DNA from: Candidatus Eiseniibacteriota bacterium
Lineage (GTDB): Bacteria > Eisenbacteria > RBG-16-71-46
Length of the DNA: 64,000 nucleotides
Reading direction: 5' to 3'
NCBI GenBank assembly: GCA_016710095.1
Contig: JADJLL010000001.1
Span: 124,001-188,000 of the forward strand
Both the position numbers and the translations under genes were made by a program. Below the pieces are notes generated by a model. It made no database searches and was not told where the DNA came from. It saw only the letters and a list, made by a program, of their open reading frames with translations. Below, in pieces: positions 54,672 to 62,144 of this stretch. The first letter of the stretch is position 1; the number at the start of each line of letters is the position of its first letter.

Positions 54672-56114
54672 ATGACGGCATTCGTATCCCGCGCCGGCGC
54701 CGCTGTGATGGCGTTGGTCGTGGTCGCACTTCTGCTCGGCGCCGCCAAACCGGCGAACGTCGTGGCGCCCGACAAGCTGGTCATCCTCTCCACGGTCGAC
54801 GTGAAGGGGAAGACCAGCCCCTGTGGCTGACACACGCCCAAAGGGGGCCTCGCCCGGCGGGCGAGCTTTGCAGACAGTGTGAAGGCGCAGTACGGGCAGG
54901 TGCTGCTGGTGGACAACGGCGGCTTCTTCCCGGAACAGGATGACTACCAGGACGCGGCGTGGTTCCTGATGGACGCGATGAAGCTGCTCGGCACCGACGC
55001 CGTCGGCATCAGCGAAAAGGAACTGCGGTACGGCAGGGCTTTCCTGCTCGCGCAGTACAAGCGGACGCAGCTGCCGCTCACGTGCGCGAACCTGTTCGAC
55101 AAGACGACGAAGAAGCCGCTGGTGGCGCCGTACGTGATCGTGAAGAAGGGGACCGTCACGGTCGGGTTGTTCGGCCTCACGAGCGACAAGGTGGACATGG
55201 GCGTTTCGCGGGACTCGGTGACGGTCGAGGACCCGGTGGCGGCAGCGACGAGGACGGTGGCCGAACTTCGCAAGAAGGGCGCGACCGTGATCGTGCTGCT
55301 CTCGCAGCTGGGCAAGGTCGAATCCGAGGATCTCGTGACCGCCGTGGACGGCATCGACGCCGTCATGGTGGGACGCAACACGCCGCTGCTGCAGAAGGGC
55401 CGTCTCATCAAGACGACGGTCGCCTGCTACGGCGGTGAGCAGGGCCAGTACATCGGTCGCACGCTGCTGACGCTGGACGCGGGCAAGAAGGTCGTCTCGG
55501 GCGACAACGAGACCTTCATCCTCGGACCGGAAGTCGGTGAGAAGCCCGAAATGCTGACCCTCGTGAAGAGCTTCGAGGACAGCTTCAACGACAAGCTGCG
55601 CAAGAAGGAAAAGGAACGTGCCGCTCAGGCCGAGCTGAACCGGGCCAACGGCGGAACCGGAAACGCGGAACAGGCAGTGGACCACTACCTCGGCGGCGAT
55701 CTGTGCCAGCGCTGCCACAAGGCTGAATACGAACAGTGGAACACCACGCTTCACGCCCAGGCTTGGAAGACGCTCGTCGACGCCAAGAAGGACGCCAACG
55801 CCGATTGCATCCCGTGCCACGTGGTCGGGTACAAGAAGCCGGGTGGCTTCCAGACGGGCGACGATGCCGCGCGTCTCTCGAACGTGCAGTGCGAGAACTG
55901 CCACGGCATGGGCACGCAGCACGAGTCGTATCCGACGCAGGCTCGCCGCATCACCGAGGCGACGTGCCGGGGCTGTCACACGTCTTCGACGAGCCCGAAC
56001 TTCAATTTCGCACTGTATTCGCCGCACATCATGCACAAGCCGCAGGGTGCGTTGAAGCCGCTGCCCCCGAATCCCGCGAAGCAGAAGATGCTGCAGGGCG
56101 GCGCTTCGCACTGA
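54672..56114 (+). CDS. Candidate selenoprotein: 5'-nucleotidase-like domain fused to tetrahaem cytochrome c
   Basis: 481 codons with one internal TGA (54828-54830) that I read as selenocysteine at residue 53. ATG 54672 (GAGG 9 nt upstream) opens a signal peptide (FVSRAGAAVMALVVVALLLG). Residues about 35-300 resemble a UshA/5'-nucleotidase metallophosphatase (LVILSTVDVKGKTSPCG-Sec-HTPKGGLARR, VLLVDNGGFFP, PLTCANLF, VTVGLFGL), but the usual metal ligands are replaced (DVH to DVK, GD to GG, NHE to EKE). The C-terminal part has four haem sites: CQRCH, CIPCH, CENCH, CRGCH. The tandem paralogue has TGT (Cys) at the TGA position. The frame is otherwise open to the stop. Probably a periplasmic redox protein; substrate unknown. 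Alternatives are a miscalled base or a nonsense mutation. Confidence 0.8.
54828..54865 (+). promoter_or_regulatory. In-frame UGA with SECIS-like hairpin
   Basis: TGA at 54828-54830; stem CTCGCCC (54849-54855) with GGGCGAG (54859-54865) and loop GGC. The loop starts 25 nt after the UGA and has G in its first two positions, matching the general rules for bacterial SECIS elements (loop 16-37 nt away with an early G). The hairpin also encodes LARRA, and the paralogue can form a weaker 5-bp version (56379-56391), so part of the pairing may follow from coding. Confidence 0.5.
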
Positions 56115-56137
56115 AGTCCGTCGTCGTTTTCAAGTGA

Positions 56138-56168
56138 GGCCCGTGGCTCGCGTTCCGAGCCGCGGGCC
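56138..56168 (+). terminator. Hairpin between the two cytochrome genes
   Basis: A 12-bp stem with one G-U pair (GGCCCGTGGCTC at 56138-56149 with GAGCCGCGGGCC at 56157-56168) and a 7-nt loop, but no T-tract. A weak terminator or attenuator. Confidence 0.45.
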
Positions 56169-56199
56169 TGCCGTGTTCCCCCGGGAGGCCTCCTCTCGC

Positions 56200-57627
56200 A
56201 TGAAGATCGGTTTTCGCTTTCCACGCCCGGCAGTGCCGCCTCGTTCGCGCTCGCGCTCTCCATGCTCGGCGCCACGCCGCGCCCGGTGCGCGATCCGGAC
56301 CACCTGATCGTGCTCTCGACGACCGACGTGAAGGGCAAGACGAGCCCGTGCGGCTGTCACACGCCCAAGGGCGGGCTTCGCGCGTCGCGCGGCGTTCGTG
56401 GACAGCGTGCGCGCGGAGCACGACCAGGTCGTGCTCGTGGACGCGGGCGGCTTCTTCCCGGAATCCGAGACCCAGCGCGACGCGGGGCCGTTCCTGATGA
56501 AGAGCATGAAGGAACTCGGCACGGTCGCGGCCAACGTCGGCGACAAGGAGCTGGCCTTCGGCTACGCGTTCCTCCGGCAGTCCGTGCGCGAGTCGGGCAT
56601 GCCGGTGGTGAGCGCGAACCTCTACGAGAAGAAGACCGGCAAGTTCGCGTTCGCGCCCTACGTGATCGTTCCGGCCGGACGGACTCGAGTCGGCGTCTTC
56701 GGGCTCATGAGCGGGAAGGTCGACCTCGGCCCCGGTCGCGATTCGCTGCGCGTCGTGGATCCGGAGATCGCGGCGACGGCGATGGTCGCCGAGATGAAGA
56801 AGAAGGGCGCGACCGCGATCGTGCTGCTTTCGCAGCTCGGCAAGGTCGAGAGCGAGGATCTCGTCACCGCGGTCGAGGGGATCGACGTGCTCGTGACCGG
56901 ACGCAACGTGCCGATGCTGCAGCGCGGGCGCGTCATCAAGAACACGGTCGTGTGCTACGGCGGCGAGCAGGGCTGGTACGTCGGCCGCACGTCGCTCGCG
57001 CTGGACGCGGCCGGCCGTTCGATCTCGGGCGAGAACGACATGATCATGCTCGGGCCCGAAGTCGAGGCGAAGCCGGCCGTCTTCGAAGTGGTGAAGGCGT
57101 TCGAGGATGCGCTCAACGACCGGCTGCGCCGGCTCGAGAAGGAACGCGCCGCCGCGGCCGCGCTCACCGCCGAGACGTCCGACGGCGAGGCCGTGGACCA
57201 CTTCGTCGGTGCCGGAGTCTGCGGGCGCTGCCACAAGGCGGAGTACCAGCAGTGGCTCACGACGCCGCACGCGTGCGCCTGGCAGACGCTCGTGGACCAG
57301 AAGAAGGAAGCGACCCCGGAGTGCGTGCGCTGCCACGTCGTGGGCTACCAGAAGCCGGGCGGCTTCCAGACGGCGGACGACGCCGCGCGGCTCGGCAACG
57401 TGCAGTGCGAGAACTGCCACGGCGTCGGTACGCAGCACGAGGCGTACGCCGAGCGCAAAGCCGCGGTGCCCGAGCCCGTCTGCCGCGGTTGTCACGACGG
57501 CACGACGAGCCCGGTGTTCCAGTTCGCGCTGTACCGCCCGCACATCCTGCACCAGGTCCCGGCGAACATGCCGGCGCTGCCGCCGAATCCGGCGAAGGCG
57601 AAGATGAAGGGAGCCGGTTCGCACTGA
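56200..57627 (+). CDS. 5'-nucleotidase-like domain fused to tetrahaem cytochrome c, Cys form (two apparent frameshifts)
   Basis: Tandem paralogue of the preceding gene, about 475 aa after correction. ATG 56200 starts MKIGFRF. The signal peptide continues one frame away (STPGSAASFALALSMLGATP), so a base is missing near 56215-56222. The conserved core LIVLSTTDVKGKTSPCGCH and TPKGGL is then followed by a one-base insertion (TT at 56377-56378), after which ARRAAFVDSVRAEHDQ and the remainder read normally to the stop. Cys replaces the UGA-encoded residue (TGT 56355-56357). Haem sites: CGRCH, CVRCH, CENCH, CRGCH. The two errors roughly cancel, and the rest is well conserved, so assembly error is more likely than decay. 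Confidence 0.8.
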
Positions 57628-57655
57628 TCGCTCGGGCGCGTCCGGTTCTCGCGAG

Positions 57656-57684
57656 GCCCGCCGCAGTTGCATGCGGCGGGCTTT
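57656..57684 (+). terminator. Terminator after the cytochrome pair
   Basis: A 10-bp stem GCCCGCCGCA (57656-57665) with TGCGGCGGGC (57672-57681), a 6-nt loop and then TTT. Confidence 0.75.
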
Positions 57685-57732
57685 CGCATGCCGCGGGGCA
57701 CGTGCGGGGTGGTCCGGCCACGGGCGGCGGCC

Positions 57733-57762
57733 TTGACGCTCGATCGACGGCCCGCCTAACCT
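57733..57762 (+). promoter_or_regulatory. Promoter of the transsulfuration operon
   Basis: TTGACG (57733-57738), 18 bp, TAACCT (57757-57762); the leader to GTG 57870 is about 100 nt. Confidence 0.6.
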
Positions 57763-57869
57763 GCCGCCTTCGGCCCAGAGTACGCGGCCCCGCACGAGCG
57801 TTTCCTCGCGGGGCGCGCCGGCCGCTCCCGAACCGACGTGACCAATTGCGCGATAGGAGCGGCTCGCAC

Positions 57870-59258
57870 GTGAGCACACTCGACGGCGTCACTTACTACA
57901 AGTCCATCCTCGACACGGTCGGCAACACGCCTCTGGTGCAGCTGAAGGAAACGGGCAAGGGCCTGCCCTGCCCGGTGCTCGCGAAGGTCGAGTTCTTCAA
58001 CCCCGGCGGCAGCGTCAAGGACCGCATCGGCCTCGCGATGGTCGAGGACATGGAGCGCCAGGGCCGCCTCAAGCCCGGCGGCACGATCGTCGAGTGCACC
58101 TCCGGCAACACCGGCCTCGGCCTCGCCATGGTCGCGGTCGCGCGCGGCTACCGCGCCGCCTTCTGCATGCCCGACAAGGTCTCGAGCGAGAAGGTCTACC
58201 TGCTCAAGGCGTTCGGCGCGGAAGTGTTCCTCAGCCCGACCGCGGTCGAGCCGACGCACCCCGACTCGTACTACTCGGTCGCCAAGCGCATCGCGGCCGA
58301 ACGCCCCGGCGCCGTGCTGATGGACCAGTACAACAACCCCGCGAACCCGGCCGCGCACTACGCGACGACGGGCCCCGAGATCTGGAAGCAGACGGCGGGC
58401 AAGATCACGCACTTCGTGGCCGGCATGGGCACGGGCGGCACGATCACGGGCATCGGGCGCTACCTCAAGGACCAGAACCCGAAGATCCAGGTCATCGGCG
58501 CCGATCCCGTGGGCTCGATCCTCAAGCACTACAAGGAAACGGGCGAGATGTCCGAGGCGCACACCTACAAGATCGAGGGCGTGGGCGAGGACTTCATCCC
58601 GAAGGCGCTGGATTTCTCGGTCGTGGACCGCGTGATCCAGTGCAACGATCACGACGGGCTCAACATGGCGCGCCGCCTCGCGCGCGAGGACGCCGTTTTC
58701 GTGGGCGGCTCCGCCGGCATGGCCACGTGGTGCGCCTTCCAGGCCGCCAAGGACGCCGGCCCGGATGCGCTGGTCGTCGTGCTGCTGCCCGACACGGGCG
58801 AGCGCTACCTGACCAAGGTGCACAACGACGAGTGGATGCGCGACAACCACCTGCTCGACCCGTCCGCCACGAGCGCCGCGAGCCTGCTCGGCAGCAAGCC
58901 GCGGCTGCGCAAGCTCATCTCGGTCAATGCCGGCGAGCCGCTCAAGCGGGCCCTGGCGCTCATCGAGCAGCACGACGTGTCGCAGTTGCCGGTCTTCTCC
59001 GGCGCGGACGTGGTCGGCACGCTCGACGAGGGCGAAGTGCTCCGCACCGCACTGTCGGATCCCAAGGCGCTCGAGAAGCCGGTGGACTCGATCATGGGCG
59101 CGCCGCTGCCGGTGGTCGCCGCGAACGAGCCGGCCGACGCCGTCGCCAAGCTGCTCGCCATGCGCAACCCGGCCGTGCTCGTGAAGGACAACGGCGCGAT
59201 CACCGGCATCCTGACGCGCTTCGACATGCTGCAGTTCATCGCCGGAGGTGAGGCGTGA
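57870..59258 (+). CDS. Cystathionine beta-synthase (PLP enzyme with CBS domains)
   Basis: Condenses serine (or an activated serine) with homocysteine; cysteine synthase activity is also possible. 462 aa from GTG 57870 (AGGAG 10 nt upstream). The fold-type II PLP core has YKSILDTVGNTPLVQL, the PLP lysine in FNPGGSVKDR, ECTSGNTGLGLAMVA, the phosphate loop GMGTGGTITGIG and GGSAGMATWCAFQAA. Two C-terminal CBS repeats (about 335-460; HDVSQLPVFSGADVVGTLDE, AVLVKDNGAITGILTRFDML) are as in cystathionine beta-synthase and absent from CysK. Its partner gene overlaps by 4 bp (GTGA), which supports reverse transsulfuration. Confidence 0.93.
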   Translation: MSTLDGVTYYKSILDTVGNTPLVQLKETGKGLPCPVLAKVEFFNPGGSVKDRIGLAMVEDMERQGRLKPGGTIVECTSGNTGLGLAMVAVARGYRAAFCMPDKVSSEKVYLLKAFGAEVFLSPTAVEPTHPDSYYSVAKRIAAERPGAVLMDQYNNPANPAAHYATTGPEIWKQTAGKITHFVAGMGTGGTITGIGRYLKDQNPKIQVIGADPVGSILKHYKETGEMSEAHTYKIEGVGEDFIPKALDFSVVDRVIQCNDHDGLNMARRLAREDAVFVGGSAGMATWCAFQAAKDAGPDALVVVLLPDTGERYLTKVHNDEWMRDNHLLDPSATSAASLLGSKPRLRKLISVNAGEPLKRALALIEQHDVSQLPVFSGADVVGTLDEGEVLRTALSDPKALEKPVDSIMGAPLPVVAANEPADAVAKLLAMRNPAVLVKDNGAITGILTRFDMLQFIAGGEA

Positions 59259-60427
59259 GCCATTCCGCGATCGGCCCGAAGTCGGGCTTCAGCACCAAGG
59301 CCGTGCACGCGGGGCAGGAGCCCGATCTGGCGACCGGCGCCGTGATGACGCCCATCTACCAGACGTCCACCTACGCGCAGGAAGCGCTCGGCAACCACAA
59401 GGGCTTCGAGTACGCGCGTACGCACAACCTCACGCGGTTCGCGCTCGAACGGAACCTCGCGGCGCTCGAGGGCGGCAAGCACGGGTTCTCGTTCGGCTCC
59501 GGCCTCGCGGCCACGAACGCGCTCATGCAGGTGCTCTCGTCCGGCGATCACGTCGTGTGCGGCAACAACACCTACGGCGGCACCTACCGGCTGTTCGAGA
59601 AGGTGTGGAAGCGCCACGGGCTCGCGTTCACGTTCGTGGACTGCACGGATCCCGCGGGCGTCGAGGCGGCGTTCACGCCGCGCACGCGCCTCGTGTGGCT
59701 CGAGACGCCGACCAATCCGCTCATGCAGCTCGCCGACATCCGCGACATCGTCGAGCGCGCGCACAAGAAGAACATCATCGTGGTCGTGGACAACACGTTC
59801 ATGACCCCGTATTTCCAGCGGCCGCTCGAAATGGGCGCGGACATCGTCATGCACTCCGTGACGAAGTACCTCAACGGTCACAGCGACATGGTCGGCGGCG
59901 CGCTCGTGATGTCGGACGACGGCCTCGCCGAGCAGATCCGCTTCCTGCAGAACGCCGCGGGCGCGGTTCCCGGTCCGATGGACTGTTTCCTCTGCTTGCG
60001 CGGCACCAAGACGCTCGCCGTGCGCATGAAGCAGCACGAAGCGAGCGCCCGCGAACTCGCCGCGATCCTCGAGAAGCACCCGCGCGTCAGCCGGGTGTTC
60101 TATCCCGGCCTCGCGTCGCACCCGCAGCACGAACTGGCCTGCCGGCAGGCTTCCGGCTTCGGCGGCATGATCTCGTTCATCCCCGGCGATGGTTCGCTGG
60201 CAGCGGGGGAGAAGGTGTTCAATCGCTTCAAGCTCTTCACTCGGGCCGAGAGCCTGGGTGGCGTCGAGAGCCTCGTGTGTCATCCGGCGTCCATGACGCA
60301 CGCGTCGGTGCCTCGCGAATCACGGCTCTCGATGGGCTTCGAGGACGGCCTTCTTCGGCTTTCGGTGGGCATCGAGGACCTCGACGATCTCCGTGCAGAC
60401 GTCGAGCAGGCCCTCCAAAGTGTTTGA
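59255..60427 (+). CDS. Cystathionine gamma-lyase/synthase family PLP enzyme
   Basis: 390 aa from GTG 59255, overlapping the beta-synthase stop. Fold-type I Cys/Met-metabolism enzyme: GFSTKAVHAGQEPDLATGAV, PIYQTSTYAQ, YARTHNLTR, FGSGLAATNAL, TYGGTYRLF, WLETPTNPL, VDNTFMTPYFQRPLEMGADI, the PLP lysine in HSVTKYLNGHSD and ESLGGVESLVCHPASMTHAS. With the upstream beta-synthase it would convert homocysteine to cysteine. Sequence alone does not separate lyase from gamma-synthase; the pairing favours lyase. Confidence 0.93.
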   Translation: MSHSAIGPKSGFSTKAVHAGQEPDLATGAVMTPIYQTSTYAQEALGNHKGFEYARTHNLTRFALERNLAALEGGKHGFSFGSGLAATNALMQVLSSGDHVVCGNNTYGGTYRLFEKVWKRHGLAFTFVDCTDPAGVEAAFTPRTRLVWLETPTNPLMQLADIRDIVERAHKKNIIVVVDNTFMTPYFQRPLEMGADIVMHSVTKYLNGHSDMVGGALVMSDDGLAEQIRFLQNAAGAVPGPMDCFLCLRGTKTLAVRMKQHEASARELAAILEKHPRVSRVFYPGLASHPQHELACRQASGFGGMISFIPGDGSLAAGEKVFNRFKLFTRAESLGGVESLVCHPASMTHASVPRESRLSMGFEDGLLRLSVGIEDLDDLRADVEQALQSV

Positions 60428-60477
60428 GGTCAAAAGGTTGTGCTGGGCTCGTGACTGCATTTTCATGAAGAATCCAT

Positions 60478-60506
60478 TTGACAACCGTGGGGTGCGCCCA
60501 TAGCCT
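60478..60506 (+). promoter_or_regulatory. Near-consensus sigma-70 promoter
   Basis: TTGACA (60478-60483), 17-bp spacer, TAGCCT (60501-60506), in a locally AT-richer stretch. It is the best promoter in the window. Confidence 0.75.
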
Positions 60507-60727
60507 GCGTGCGGCTTTGGGTCGCGTGCCGTCTGCCAGGTCCTGGCGCGCAGGGATCCACCCAAGGACTCCTACTGAGCGCAGGGATGCATCTTGGACA
60601 GACAGCACACCGCTCGCCTTCCCAGTGGTGTCGCTCCCGATACGCCCCAACATTCTGAATCTCTTGCAATGTACGGCCGCCGCCGGATACCCGGCGCGGC
60701 GAGAGTGAGAGGAGGTGAAGAGAAAAA
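60507..60727 (+). ncRNA. Long 5' leader or small RNA of unknown type
   Basis: About 215 nt from the predicted transcription start to the small lipoprotein ATG. No convincing open frame with a ribosome site is seen. It has partial GC-rich pairings near 60665-60705 and a strong GGAGGTGA close to the gene. It could be a structured leader or contain a separate RNA; I cannot match it to a known family. Confidence 0.3.
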
Positions 60728-60913
60728 ATGCGTAAGATCTTCGCTCTTTCGATTCTGGCGCTGACCCTCGCGATCGCCGCCATCGGCTGTGCGAACAAGG
60801 CTGCCGAGGAGACTCCTGCTGCGACGGAGACCCCCGCCGCGACGGACACCATGGCGACGGAAGCCGCTCCTATGGACACGGCTGCCGCGATGGACACGAC
60901 GGCCGCTCACTAA
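60728..60913 (+). CDS. Small lipoprotein with Ala/Thr/Glu/Met-rich tail
   Basis: 61 aa. GAGGAGGTGA lies about 10 nt before ATG 60728. The signal RKIFALSILALTLAIAAIGC has lipobox Cys20. The mature 41 residues are repeats of the ATETPAATDTMATEAAPMDT kind, disordered and acidic. It has its own strong promoter and a perfect terminator, so it is probably abundant, like Lpp-type or 'entericidin-like' small lipoproteins by layout only. Function unknown. Confidence 0.85.
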   Translation: MRKIFALSILALTLAIAAIGCANKAAEETPAATETPAATDTMATEAAPMDTAAAMDTTAAH

Positions 60914-60934
60914 TTTTCGTGAGCTCGTCTTCAG

Positions 60935-60970
60935 AGGGGGAGGTGCGAAAGCACCTCCCCCTTCTGCTTT
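60935..60970 (+). terminator. Strong terminator of small lipoprotein gene
   Basis: A 12-bp perfect stem AGGGGGAGGTGC (60935-60946) with GCACCTCCCCCT (60951-60962), GAAA tetraloop, then TCTGCTTT. Confidence 0.9.
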
Positions 60971-61050
60971 CCCGCAGGCCGGTGGCCCTCCGCGCAACCC
61001 GAACGACGTTCGGCGCGTAGCAGCGGCACTCAAGTCCGGAGGGCTTCCCC

Positions 61051-62142
61051 TTGAAACGCTCGATCCGCACCTGCCTCGCCGCGGCGACCGCCGCCATCTC
61101 GATCTTCGCCGCCGCCCCCGCTTTCGCGGACGGGCCGTTCGCCGAGCGCAGTGACCAGACCGTGAGTGCCGCCGGACTGTCGTCCCTGGACCTCGAAAAC
61201 TCGCGCGGCATCGTCAAGGTCCGCCCGAGCACCGACGGACAGCTGCACGTCACCGCCGTGAAGATCTGCCGGCTCCAGCGGCGCGACGACGCCACCCGCT
61301 ACTTGCGCGAGACGACGGTCGAGTCGCGTGCCGAGCAAGGCCGCTGGGTCGTCCGCGTGAAGTACCCCAAGCACATCAAGGCGCAGATCGATTTCTGGGA
61401 CTTCTTCCGCTCGCGCGGCCAGCACGAACTGCGCTTCCCGCTCCTCGAGGTGCAGCTGACCGTCGAGGCGCCCGCCGGCTGGGCCGCTCGCGTCGTGACC
61501 GTCAGCGGTGACGTGGACGTGGAAGGGCTCGCGGGCAAGCTCGACCTGCATTCGACCTCGGGCGACGTGCACGTGGCGGCCGCGACGGCGCCGCTTTCGG
61601 TCGCGAGCGTGAGCGGCGACCTCGAAGTGATCGGCGCCCTGCGCTGCGACGCCCATTCGACGAGCGGTGACGTCCACGCCGAAGACGTGGGCGTGCTGCA
61701 CGCGAGCACGGTCAGCGGCGACATCACGGTGCGCGCCGCGAAGGACTCGATCTTCCTCGGCAGCACGAGCGGCGACTTCGACGTCGAGGGCGCCCCGCGC
61801 GGAGTGAGCGGTACGACGACGAGCGGCGACATCCGTGTGACGGCGGCCGCCGGCGTCGTGAACGTGGGAACGCGCAGCGGCGACATCGAACTGATGCTCG
61901 ATCGCGACCTGCGCCGCTGCGAAGCCCGAACGACGAGTGGTGAACTGTCGGCCGAGCTGTCGAGCCGTCTCGACGCTTCGCTCGACCTGCGGACCACCAG
62001 TGGCGACATGGACTGCACCGCCCCGGTCCGGCTCACGACCAAGGAACGCACGCGCCTTTCCGCCGTGTTCGGCCGCGGGGGTATCCCCGTCGCCTTGCAG
62101 ACGGTCTCCGGAGACATCACCCTGACGAGCGGAGGACATTGA
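61051..62142 (+). CDS. Secreted DUF4097-type beta-solenoid protein
   Basis: 363 aa from TTG 61051 with GGAGGG 7 nt upstream. Signal peptide LKRSIRTCLAAATAAISIFA. The solenoid has about ten TSGD/VSGD turns (HSTSGDVHVA, ASVSGDLEVI, HSTSGDVHAE, GSTSGDFDVE, TTTSGDIRVT, RTTSGELSAE), each about 20 residues. Same family as the protein at 32420 but with TSGD in place of TGDG. The stop lies 2 bp before the next start, so the two form an operon with the bactofilin-like membrane protein. Confidence 0.87.
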   Translation: MKRSIRTCLAAATAAISIFAAAPAFADGPFAERSDQTVSAAGLSSLDLENSRGIVKVRPSTDGQLHVTAVKICRLQRRDDATRYLRETTVESRAEQGRWVVRVKYPKHIKAQIDFWDFFRSRGQHELRFPLLEVQLTVEAPAGWAARVVTVSGDVDVEGLAGKLDLHSTSGDVHVAAATAPLSVASVSGDLEVIGALRCDAHSTSGDVHAEDVGVLHASTVSGDITVRAAKDSIFLGSTSGDFDVEGAPRGVSGTTTSGDIRVTAAAGVVNVGTRSGDIELMLDRDLRRCEARTTSGELSAELSSRLDASLDLRTTSGDMDCTAPVRLTTKERTRLSAVFGRGGIPVALQTVSGDITLTSGGH

Positions 62143-62144
62143 TC

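Noticed and set aside
54618..54830. Separate 70-residue gene ending at the TGA
   Set aside because: The same frame continues after the TGA with strong similarity to the tandem paralogue, so this is the N-terminus of the larger protein.
56379..56391. SECIS-like hairpin in the second cytochrome
   Set aside because: Only 5 bp, arises from the LARRA codons, and the relevant codon there is TGT (Cys).
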